Part shown: in pieces, positions 54,823 through 62,345 of the stretch
Layout: each line of letters opens with the position of its first letter
Numbering within the stretch: position 1 is the first letter of the stretch
Assembly (NCBI RefSeq): GCF_000166135.1
Contig: NC_014666.1
Location: 1,674,001 to 1,738,000, forward strand
Length of the DNA stretch: 64,000 nt
Direction: 5' to 3'
From: Pseudofrankia inefficax
Lineage (GTDB): Bacteria > Actinomycetota > Actinomycetes > Frankiales > Frankiaceae
Position numbers and translations under genes: made by a program
Notes under the pieces: generated by a model
The model's input: the letters and a program-made list of their open reading frames with translations, nothing else
What the model was told of the DNA's origin: nothing
The model's database searches: none

Positions 54823-56202
54823 TCACCACGGCAGCGGTGCCGGCGGCTGCGGGATCAGCCCGCCGCGGGCCTCGATCGCGTCGCGCAGGAACCCGTGCGA
54901 GGCGTCCATGAGCGCGAGCCGCCGGGCGGCGTCGGCGAGCAGCCGGCCGTCGCGCTTGAGGATCCGCCCGGCCACCATGACCGTGTCGACGTTGCCGGCG
55001 TGCGCGTGCAGCACGAGCGCGGAGACCGGGTCGTTGACGGGAATCATGTTCGGCGCGTCGCCGCGCACGACGATGAGGTCCGCCTCCTTGCCCGGGGTCA
55101 GCGTGCCGATCCGCGAGCCGAGACCGAGCGCCTCGGCCCCGTTGACCGTCGCGCCCTCCAGGTGCGAGAGCGTCGACGGGCCGATGTCGTCCGGGCCGTG
55201 CCGCCGGTCGAGCTCGCGGTCGTTGCGCAGCATCCGCTCGGTCTGCAGCGCGAGCCGGACCTGCGGGAACAGGTCGCCGGAGTTGTTCGAGATGACGTCA
55301 CAGCCGAAGGTGCACCGCCCGCCGAGCGCCATGAACCGGCCGTGCACCGGATGCCCCATCCCCATCTGCATCTCGGTCTCGGGAGTCGTCGAGATCGCGC
55401 CCCCGGTGTCCAGGACGCGGCGCAGCTCGTCGTCGGTCGTCTGGTTCATGTGCACCCAGACGAGGTCCGGGCCGAGCAGGCCCGCCTCATCGAGGAAGCC
55501 GACCTCGCTGACCGGGGTCGGGAACATCACGGCGTTGGCGTGCAGCGTGATCGGCAGCCCGAGGTCACGGGAGACGGCGACCTCCTCGGTCACCCGCCCG
55601 ATGCCCGCGACGAGCACGTCCGAGAGGCTGATGCCCATCGTGACCAGGGCGCTGTCGCTCTTCAGCTCGCCGTGCCGAAGCGCGCGCGCATGCTCGATCC
55701 GCTGCGCGAGCGTGCTGAAATGGATGTCGGGCACCGGCACGTCGTTGAGCCCGAGCGCGAAGACCGACCGGATGCCCGCGTCCCTGGTTCCGTTGAGCGC
55801 GGCGTCCGCGTGTTCGGGCGTATTGATGCAGTGGCTGAAATCGAGCACCGTGGTGATGCCGGCGTCGATCGCCTCCAACATTCCCAGGTAGTTGCCGACG
55901 TACATATCCTCCGGCCGGTAGCAGGCCGCCGCGGTGAACCGGACCGAGCGGATGTAGTCCTTCAGCGACCAGTCGTGCGTCACGCCGCGAAGCTGCGTCT
56001 GCCAGACGTGGCGATGGGTGTCGACCATGCCTGGCAGGACGAGGCAGCGGTCGGCCTCGACGACGTCGGCGTCGGCCGCCGCGAGATCCGGCGCCACGGC
56101 GACGATGAGCCCGTCCTCGACGAGGACGTCCGCGCGCAGCGGCGCCGCGCCTCGCTCCATCGTCAGCACCGTTCCACCACGGACGAGTACCCGCTCGGGC
56201 AT
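54823..56202 (-). CDS. Amidohydrolase (ATZ/TRZ-type deaminase family)
   Basis: A 459-residue metal-dependent hydrolase from ATG 56202, with GGAGA just upstream. Marks: LVRGGTVLTM, VLPGMVDTHRHVWQTQLRG with the first two His ligands, LGLPITLHAN, WVHMNQTTDDELRRVLDTGG, GCDVISNNSGDLFPQ with the Asp ligand, and LTPGKEADLIVVRGDAPN. It belongs to the chlorohydrolase/deaminase group, which hydrolyses aryl or heterocyclic C-N or C-Cl bonds. The substrate is unknown. The divergent LysR gene 195 bases away is its probable regulator. Confidence 0.87.
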   Translation of the reverse strand: MPERVLVRGGTVLTMERGAAPLRADVLVEDGLIVAVAPDLAAADADVVEADRCLVLPGMVDTHRHVWQTQLRGVTHDWSLKDYIRSVRFTAAACYRPEDMYVGNYLGMLEAIDAGITTVLDFSHCINTPEHADAALNGTRDAGIRSVFALGLNDVPVPDIHFSTLAQRIEHARALRHGELKSDSALVTMGISLSDVLVAGIGRVTEEVAVSRDLGLPITLHANAVMFPTPVSEVGFLDEAGLLGPDLVWVHMNQTTDDELRRVLDTGGAISTTPETEMQMGMGHPVHGRFMALGGRCTFGCDVISNNSGDLFPQVRLALQTERMLRNDRELDRRHGPDDIGPSTLSHLEGATVNGAEALGLGSRIGTLTPGKEADLIVVRGDAPNMIPVNDPVSALVLHAHAGNVDTVMVAGRILKRDGRLLADAARRLALMDASHGFLRDAIEARGGLIPQPPAPLPW

Positions 56203-56397
56203 GAAATCTCCAGGTTCGCCGGGAATCGGACATCTTGCGACCGGCGAACAGCGTCGCATCCAACCCGGTGGTCTCGTCCAATACAGAATCCGGCGGGATT
56301 GATAGCCGGCCGCCTATTCGCCCCCACCTTCCGGTAGTTAGTTCCTCGTTTACACGGCCGTCACCCCGTCGTGGAGGGCCGCGGCCACACTCGGTGT

Positions 56398-57375
56398 GTG
56401 GACCTCAACCTGCGGCTCGTGCGGTATTTCGTCACGGTCGCGGAGGAACGCCATTTCGGCCGGGCGGCGACGCGGTTGTTCATCGCTCAGCCGTCCCTGT
56501 CGGTCCAGATCCGGCGCCTCGAACAGGAGCTCGGCACTCCGCTGCTGATCCGGTCGACCCGGCAGGTCGAGCTGACCGGCGCGGGGGAGCGGTTCCTCGT
56601 CGCGGCGCGGCGGCTGCTCGCGGCGGCGGCGGACGCCGAGGCCGCGGTGGCCGAGGCCGAGGTGCTGCGGCTGGCGAGCATCCTCGACGGCCTGGACACG
56701 GTGCCGCTCATCCTGCGCACGCTGCGCCGCCTGGACCCCCTGCTGGAGGTCGTCCACGGGATCAACGGCATGCCGCGCCAGGTGGCCGAGGTCCGCGCCG
56801 GCCGCCTCGACGTCGCCGTCGGCCTGATCCGCGACGTGCCGGCCGACCTGGAGGTCGAGCTGGTCCGGCTCGACCCGGTCCGGGTCGTGCTGCGGGCGGA
56901 CAACCCGCTCGCCCGGCGCTCGGCCGTCGCCGTGGCCGATCTCGGCGACGCCACCTGGGTGTTCGGCAACACCGAGCACACGCCGGACTGGATCGACTTC
57001 GTGCTGGGGTTCCTCGCCGAGGCGGGGCTGCGGCCGCGTCCGTCGCCGTCGGCGCAGACGCCGTTGTCCGCCATGCTCGAACAGGTTCGCGAGAACGACG
57101 GCGTGGCCGCCTGGCCCGCGTCGTGCCCGGAGCCCGGACCGGATCTCGTCGTCCGGCCGCTCGTGCACCCGTCGCCGGTCTACCCGTGGTACGTGCTCTG
57201 GCACCGCGACCGGCTCACCCGCGGCGTCCAGGCCTTCCGGGCCGCGGCCCGCGGCGCGGCCGGCGAGCATGGCTGGATGGCGGCGGCGCTCCCGCCCGCG
57301 CCGCCGCGCAGGCTGCCGGCCCCGGCGACCACGAGCCCCACGGCGCCCCGCCCGGTTTCTGTCGATCTCCACTGA
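56398..57375 (+). CDS. LysR-family transcriptional regulator
   Basis: A 325-residue regulator from GTG 56398, which gives the standard start VDLNLRLVRYFVTVAEERHF. The helix-turn-helix reads GRAATRLFIAQPSLSVQIRR followed by LEQELGTPLLIRSTRQVELT. The rest is the two-lobed ligand-binding fold; a Pro-rich tail of about 45 residues is probably unstructured. LysR proteins usually act on the divergent promoter, here that of the amidohydrolase. I could not single out a T-N11-A box in the 195-base gap with confidence. Confidence 0.87.
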   Translation: MDLNLRLVRYFVTVAEERHFGRAATRLFIAQPSLSVQIRRLEQELGTPLLIRSTRQVELTGAGERFLVAARRLLAAAADAEAAVAEAEVLRLASILDGLDTVPLILRTLRRLDPLLEVVHGINGMPRQVAEVRAGRLDVAVGLIRDVPADLEVELVRLDPVRVVLRADNPLARRSAVAVADLGDATWVFGNTEHTPDWIDFVLGFLAEAGLRPRPSPSAQTPLSAMLEQVRENDGVAAWPASCPEPGPDLVVRPLVHPSPVYPWYVLWHRDRLTRGVQAFRAAARGAAGEHGWMAAALPPAPPRRLPAPATTSPTAPRPVSVDLH

Positions 57376-57532
57376 CCGGTGGTGACGACGCCTCCGCGCT
57401 CTCGACCACTCCCCGTATCGCTACGCTGTGCAGTGAAATGAGTGCATCGAGTTAGATCGTAGTACGATGGCGGCACTGTCAGGGACCGGCTCCGCGAGCC
57501 AGGACCGGGCTGCCGGCCGGGGGTGACGGCGG

Positions 57533-59236
57533 ATGCGGGATGTCGAGAAGGCGAGATCCGCCGGAGCGCCGCCACGCGACGCGGCCGTCCCGGTGCTGAG
57601 CCCGCGCGCGTTTCGACGCCTCGCGATCGGTGCCGCCGCGTTCGTGCTGGTGGTGCTGGTGGTCGCCGTGTCGGTCGACCGGCCGGTCGCGGTCGTGGTG
57701 GAACCGGCCTCGGCGACCTTCGCCGCCGGAGCCGCGGCCGTGTGCTGCGCGGTGGGCGGCTGGCGCAACCGGGGCGCCCAGCGCTGGTGGCGCTGGCTGA
57801 CCGGGAGCGCGGCGGCCTCGACCATGGTCGGGGTGGCCGCGGCCGCGATGACCGCGGCGAGATCGGGCACCAACGTGCCGCGGCTCGACTTATCGGATCT
57901 TGGCTACCTCGTCTGCTACGGGCTGGCGCTGGCGGGGCTGCTCATCGTCCCGACGGATCCGCTCGACCAGGCCCCCGGTGGTCCCGGCGCCCGCGACGGT
58001 CCACCGGACGCCGGCACACCGTCGTCGCACGGCCGACGCTGGCTGGCCGTCACCGTGCTGGACACCCTGCTCGTGGTCGGGTCGCTGGCCCTGCTGGTCT
58101 GGGAGCTCCTGCTTTCCGAGGTCGTCATGCGGGAGGGCTACAGCGCGATCGACGTCGCGATGGCGTGGGTGCTCGCGCTGGCCGCGCTGATGCTGGTGGT
58201 GCCCGTCTTTCTGCTGGGCGCCTTCCGACGGCCGTGGCACTGGCCGGAGTTCGCCCTGCTGGTGGCCGGCGTCGTCCTGTTGGCGCTCGTGGCGATCATC
58301 TACGCGGCCGCCGCGGTCCGCCGGTGGCCGGTCGTGCCGCCGCCGCTGTCCACCTTGTTCGTCGCCTCGCTGGTCCTGATCGGGCTCGCCGCGGTGGTCC
58401 CGGCGCCGCCGGCCACGACGCCCAGACCGAACCCGGGTGAGTTCGGGGCGCGCGACCGGTCGAGCCGGGTCGCGGTGCTGCATCTGGTGCTGCCGTACGT
58501 TCCGCTGGGCGCCGTGGGCGTGCTCGCCCTGGTGCAGCTGATTGAGGACACCCCGATCCAACGCGGTGAGACGTTCGCGCTGCTGTGCCTGCTCACGCTG
58601 GTCCTGGTGCGGCAGATCGTGACGCTGTGGGACAACACGCGGCTTCTCGACCGGTATCGGACCAGCCAGCGCCAACTGCGCTACCAGGCCTTCCACGACT
58701 CGCTGACGGGCCTCGCGAACCGTGCGCTGTTCGCCGACCGCCTGCGCGACGCGATGGAGCGCCGGGCCCGCGACGGCGGCCGGCGATCGGTCGCCGTGCT
58801 GTTCTGCGACCTCGATGACTTCAAGATCGTCAACGACGCGCTCGGGCACGCCGCCGGCGACGACCTGCTCCAGCTGACCGCCGACCGGCTGGTCCGGGCC
58901 GTCCGGCCGACCGACACCGTCGCCCGGCTGGGCGGTGACGAGTTCGCGATCCTGCTCGACGGTGGCGCCGAGGACCCCTGCCAGCTCGGCCATCGGGTCG
59001 CCGCGGCGGTGGAGGCTCCCTGCCTGCTGGCCGGTGCCCGCTACTCGGTGCGCGGCAGCGTCGGGGTCGCCATCGTCGAGCCGGGTGCCGTCACCGGTCC
59101 CGAGGGCCTGGTGCACGAGGCCGACCTCGCCATGTACGAGGCCAAACGGGCCGGCGGCAGCGTCGTCGTGTACGAGCCGGGGCTGCGGCGTCCGGGGCCC
59201 GCGCGCCGGCCGACGAAACCCCGCCGTCCCTGCTGA
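57533..59236 (+). CDS. Membrane diguanylate cyclase (GGDEF)
   Basis: A 567-residue protein with about eight to nine membrane helices (residues 25-365) and a C-terminal GGDEF domain (about 385-560). The active site is RLGGDEFAILL (GGDEF at about 467) and the phosphate region AVLFCDLDDFKIVNDALGH is complete. The inhibitory I-site reads RPTD at the correct distance, so product feedback is likely. There is no EAL domain. It should make c-di-GMP from two GTP in response to a membrane signal; in actinobacteria c-di-GMP controls development. It converges on the LOV phosphatase gene with ten bases between. Confidence 0.88.
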   Translation: MRDVEKARSAGAPPRDAAVPVLSPRAFRRLAIGAAAFVLVVLVVAVSVDRPVAVVVEPASATFAAGAAAVCCAVGGWRNRGAQRWWRWLTGSAAASTMVGVAAAAMTAARSGTNVPRLDLSDLGYLVCYGLALAGLLIVPTDPLDQAPGGPGARDGPPDAGTPSSHGRRWLAVTVLDTLLVVGSLALLVWELLLSEVVMREGYSAIDVAMAWVLALAALMLVVPVFLLGAFRRPWHWPEFALLVAGVVLLALVAIIYAAAAVRRWPVVPPPLSTLFVASLVLIGLAAVVPAPPATTPRPNPGEFGARDRSSRVAVLHLVLPYVPLGAVGVLALVQLIEDTPIQRGETFALLCLLTLVLVRQIVTLWDNTRLLDRYRTSQRQLRYQAFHDSLTGLANRALFADRLRDAMERRARDGGRRSVAVLFCDLDDFKIVNDALGHAAGDDLLQLTADRLVRAVRPTDTVARLGGDEFAILLDGGAEDPCQLGHRVAAAVEAPCLLAGARYSVRGSVGVAIVEPGAVTGPEGLVHEADLAMYEAKRAGGSVVVYEPGLRRPGPARRPTKPRRPC

Positions 59237-59246
59237 CGACGGCGCG

Positions 59247-61133
59247 TCAGTCCCAGGTCGGAAGAACGTCTCCGGCCAGCTGGACCAGCAGGACGGCGAT
59301 GTCGTCTTGCTGGGGCTCGTCGCCAGCGACCTCTCGGATGAGCGTGTCGGCGAGCTCCTCCAGCTCGGCGCGGGCCAGGCCGGTGCGGGCGGCGCCGGCG
59401 GCCGGGGCGTACCCGGCGAGGCGCGCGGCCGCCAGGCCGATGCCATCGTCGATGTCCTGGCCGCGTTGCTCGACCAGCCCGTCGGTGTAGAGAAGCAGGG
59501 TCGAGCCGGCGGGGAACGGGACGCTGACCTCGTCGCGGCCTCGGGTGGCCGTGACGCCCAGCATGATCGACTGGGCGCCGGTGAGTGGTCGCACCGCGTG
59601 TTCCCCGGTTCCGCCGAGGCTCAGCAAAGGCGGGAGGTGACCGGCATTGGCGTAGGTGAGCGTCGCCCCGCCGCCGGCCGGGTCGGGCTCCAGGATGGCG
59701 AAGAACGCGGTCGCGAAGCTGTCCATGGCGAGGCCCTGGACGAGCCGGTCGAGGCGGTCGAGTACCTCGCCGGGACCGACCAGCTCCCAGGCGTAGGCCC
59801 GCAGGGTGCTGCGGAACTGCGCCATCGCCGCGGCCGCGGGCAGGTCGTGGCCCATGACGTCACCGATCGCGAGCCCGACCTTGCCGCCGGGCAGCAACAG
59901 GACGTCGTACCAGTCGCCGCCGACTCGAGCCGTGTCGCTGGCCGGAAGGTAGCGGGCGGCGAAGGTCAGTCCGGGAATATTCGGCATGTCGGGCAACAGG
60001 CTGCGCTGCAACGTCTCGGCGACGGCGTGCGCGCGCCCGTACAGGTGGGCGTTCTCCAGCAGCAGGCCGGCCCGGCGGCCCAGCTCGACGGTCAGGTTGA
60101 GGTCGTCGCGGTCGTAGTGGTGCCTGGACGCCGTCGTGCTGATCAGACGCAGCGTGCCGACGGCCCGGCCGCCGGCGGACAGTGGCACCGCGATGATCGA
60201 GCGTGGCCGCAGCCGGCGGTAGGCGTCGAGCTGCGCCGGGCAGGTGGTGGCCGCGGCCAGGTCGGCCTCGCTTACCTGGGAGATCAGGACCGGCTGCCCG
60301 GTAGCAAGGATCTGGCCGACGAGCCCCCGCGCCGGGCCCGCGGGCTCGCCGGCCGCCTCGGCCGCGATGAAGGCGGCGACGAGCCCACCGTCGAGGCCGC
60401 TGAGGGCGATCCGACCCGACCCCTCGCCACCGGCCAGGTCACCGGCGAAGTCGACTCCGGCACCCTCGGCCCCGGCCAGGTCGACCACGGCCAGGTCGGC
60501 CAGCCCCGGCACGAGCACGTCGGTCAGCGCCCGCAGGGCGGCCGGAGCCCGCCGGAGCGCGCTCACCATGCCGTTGGTCGCCGCCCAGAGCAGTTCCAGC
60601 CGCCCCCGCGCGGCCTCCTCGACCCGGGTGGCCAGCTCCGCGGAAGACCGGGTGCGCCGCTCCCGGGCGAGCAGTTCCTCCCGTTCGGCCCTGGCCTCGA
60701 CCCGGGCGGTCACGTCGTCCTGCACGCCGACGAAATGCGTGAGCCGACCGTCCCGGTCGAAGACAGGAGCCAGCACGATCTCGTTCCAGAAGGTGCTGCC
60801 GTCCTTGCGGTAGTTGAGCAGCTCGACCCGGGCTGGGCGCCGCTCCCGCACGGCGTCACCGAGCTTCGCGGCCGTCGCGCGGTCACTGCGCGGCCCTTGC
60901 AGGAACCGGCAGTTACGCCCCACGGCCTCGGCGAAGGGGTAGCCGGTCGTCCGGGTGAAGGCGTCGTTGACCCAGATCAGCGGGGTGTCGGGCTGGTGCG
61001 GGTCGGCGATCGTGAAGCTCACGTCGATGCTCTGCAGGGCGCGCAGGTGAAGGTCGGCCGTGGCTCCTGGCTCCTCGCCGTGGGTGCTCCGCCGATCCCG
61101 CCGCGCACCCACCCCGTCACTGTAGGTCCACAC
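59247..61133 (-). CDS. Blue-light LOV-GAF-PP2C (SpoIIE-type) phosphatase
   Basis: About 628 residues from GTG 61133 (start uncertain; GTG 61112 also fits). The first domain is a LOV-type PAS: WVNDAFTRTTGY, GRNCRFLQGP with the photoactive Cys75, NYRKDGSTFWNEIVLAPVFD and FVGVQDDVTARV, keeping the Asn, Asn and Gln that hold FMN. A coiled linker and GAF domain follow (about 230-360), then the PP2C/SpoIIE phosphatase with ETLQRSLLPDMP, VGGDWYDVLLLPGGKVGLAI, GDVMGHDLPAAAAMAQF and the last metal Asp in EPQQDDIAVLLV. Blue light should form a Cys-FMN adduct and change the phosphatase activity, which probably acts on an anti-sigma antagonist. It starts 52 bases after bluB on the same strand. Confidence 0.87.
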   Translation of the reverse strand: MWTYSDGVGARRDRRSTHGEEPGATADLHLRALQSIDVSFTIADPHQPDTPLIWVNDAFTRTTGYPFAEAVGRNCRFLQGPRSDRATAAKLGDAVRERRPARVELLNYRKDGSTFWNEIVLAPVFDRDGRLTHFVGVQDDVTARVEARAEREELLARERRTRSSAELATRVEEAARGRLELLWAATNGMVSALRRAPAALRALTDVLVPGLADLAVVDLAGAEGAGVDFAGDLAGGEGSGRIALSGLDGGLVAAFIAAEAAGEPAGPARGLVGQILATGQPVLISQVSEADLAAATTCPAQLDAYRRLRPRSIIAVPLSAGGRAVGTLRLISTTASRHHYDRDDLNLTVELGRRAGLLLENAHLYGRAHAVAETLQRSLLPDMPNIPGLTFAARYLPASDTARVGGDWYDVLLLPGGKVGLAIGDVMGHDLPAAAAMAQFRSTLRAYAWELVGPGEVLDRLDRLVQGLAMDSFATAFFAILEPDPAGGGATLTYANAGHLPPLLSLGGTGEHAVRPLTGAQSIMLGVTATRGRDEVSVPFPAGSTLLLYTDGLVEQRGQDIDDGIGLAAARLAGYAPAAGAARTGLARAELEELADTLIREVAGDEPQQDDIAVLLVQLAGDVLPTWD

Positions 61134-61185
61134 CGAGCCGACGGCCGGTCGAGCGAGATCGGCGCCGCTCCTGGCCCGCCGTTCT

Positions 61186-61839
61186 CTAGGGTTGGCCGGC
61201 GGGATGCCAGCGTTCCTGGTGGATCGCCTGACGCAGCGGGCGTCGGTGCGCCCAGCCGTGGCGTTCGAGGTCGGGGACGGTCTCGTGGTGGGTGACCGGT
61301 CCGAGGCACAGCCACGCGACGGGCCGGATGTCCGCCGGGATGCCGAGCAGCTCACGGACGAACGTCTCCCGGTAGAAGGAGACCCAGCCGACCCCGAGGC
61401 CCTCGGCCGTGGCCGCGAGCCACAGGTTCTCGATCGCCAGGCAGACCGAGTACAGGCCCGCGTCGGCGATGGCATGGCGGCCCAGGACCGCCGGTGCCCC
61501 GCGTCGCTCGTCGTAGGTCACGATGACGGACAGGGTCGACTCGAGCACCCCGTCGATCTTGATCCGGCTGAAGTCGGCGGCCTGCCGCTCGTCCAGCGAG
61601 GCGGCGAAGACCGCCCGCTCCTGGTGGACGTGGCCGTGGAAGGCCGCCTTGGTCCGCTGGTCGGCGACGAGGATGAAGTCCCAGGGCTGGCTGAGGCCGA
61701 CGCTGGGCGCGGCGTGCGCGGCGGTGAGCACCCGGTCGAGCGTCTCGCCGGGGATTGGCGCGCCGGTGAACTGGCCGCGCACGTCCCGCCGCTGGTGGAT
61801 CGCGTCGTACACGGACGCGGGCAGAACAGGTGTAGGCAT
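61186..61839 (-). CDS. bluB: 5,6-dimethylbenzimidazole synthase
   Basis: A 217-residue nitroreductase-fold protein. IHQRRDVRGQFTGAPIP, AAPSVGLSQPWDFILV, HVHQERAVF, YSVCLAIENLWLAATAEGLG and VGWVSFYRETFVRELLGIP are the BluB pattern. BluB breaks down FMNH2 with O2 to 5,6-dimethylbenzimidazole, the lower ligand of cobalamin. A cobalamin riboswitch stands directly upstream in the leader, confirming the role. GGGAG precedes the ATG. The LOV phosphatase gene follows closely and may be read from the same promoter. Confidence 0.93.
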   Translation of the reverse strand: MPTPVLPASVYDAIHQRRDVRGQFTGAPIPGETLDRVLTAAHAAPSVGLSQPWDFILVADQRTKAAFHGHVHQERAVFAASLDERQAADFSRIKIDGVLESTLSVIVTYDERRGAPAVLGRHAIADAGLYSVCLAIENLWLAATAEGLGVGWVSFYRETFVRELLGIPADIRPVAWLCLGPVTHHETVPDLERHGWAHRRPLRQAIHQERWHPAGQP

Positions 61840-61903
61840 GACAGGCTCCCGCCGTCTGGCCGCCCTGGCCGGCTGCTACACCGGGGGCGGCACCCGTGCG
61901 GGG

Positions 61904-62092
61904 CCGGTCTTCGGACTCCCGGATCGACGCCGGCTGTCCGCCTTCCCAGGCCCTGAGGCCCAGTGGCTGCGCGTGGCGCGTGGACAGCGACTTCCCGGTT
62001 ACCGCGGCGGGCCCGTGCCGGACTCACACCGGCTTCCCGATTCTCCCCGGTCGCCCGGGGCACCCCACAAACGATGCCGTCGGGCACGTTAT
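61904..62092 (-). promoter_or_regulatory. Cobalamin riboswitch of bluB
   Basis: On the minus strand the leader contains GGGAAGCCGGTGTGAGTCC, then GGCCCGCCGCGGTAACC, the block GCCACTGGGCC (at 61968-61958) and, near the end, GAGTCCGAAGACC. These are the conserved B12-aptamer blocks in the correct order. The aptamer ends about 65 bases before the bluB start. The following GC-rich hairpins near the ribosome site may be the switch. High cobalamin should reduce bluB expression. Ends are approximate. Confidence 0.9.
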
Positions 62093-62163
62093 CAGGGCTT
62101 GGCGCGGTCCGCCCGCCCGTCGGGAGCGGATGATGGGGCCGGCGGCCAACACGGCTGGCGCAA

Positions 62164-62188
62164 AAAAAGGGGGGAGTACGCACTCCCC
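62164..62188 (-). terminator. Rho-independent terminator facing bluB
   Basis: On the minus strand, a 7-bp stem (GGGGAGT with ACTCCCC around four bases, 62171-62188) is followed by CC and a run of seven T. It lies upstream of the riboswitch and beyond any minus-strand gene, so it would stop antisense transcription coming from the helR side. Confidence 0.65.
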
Positions 62189-62214
62189 GCCACTCTTAAC
62201 GTATAGCGCACCTG

Positions 62215-62233
62215 GGGGCTTGCGGCAAGACCC
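62215..62233 (+). promoter_or_regulatory. Rifamycin-associated element (RAE)
   Basis: GGGGCTTGCGGCAAGACCC differs at one base from the published 19-bp RAE, GGGGCTTGCGGCAAGGCCC. In actinobacteria the RAE is found before rifamycin-inactivating genes and helR and is needed for induction by rifamycins. Here it ends 112 bases before the HelR-type gene start. Confidence 0.85.
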
Positions 62234-62345
62234 GGGTCGTACCGCAGAATCGGCGGTCGGCCCAGAACCTGCGGATATTGAGGACCCTGAATGCGTGTGC
62301 TGTTGTCGATGTTGCCGGTGTTGCCGATGTTCCAGGGGGGCTGAC

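Noticed and set aside
56203-56397. LysR binding box between the amidohydrolase and LysR genes
   Set aside because: Several weak T-N11-A matches exist, none with clear symmetry, so no site is called.
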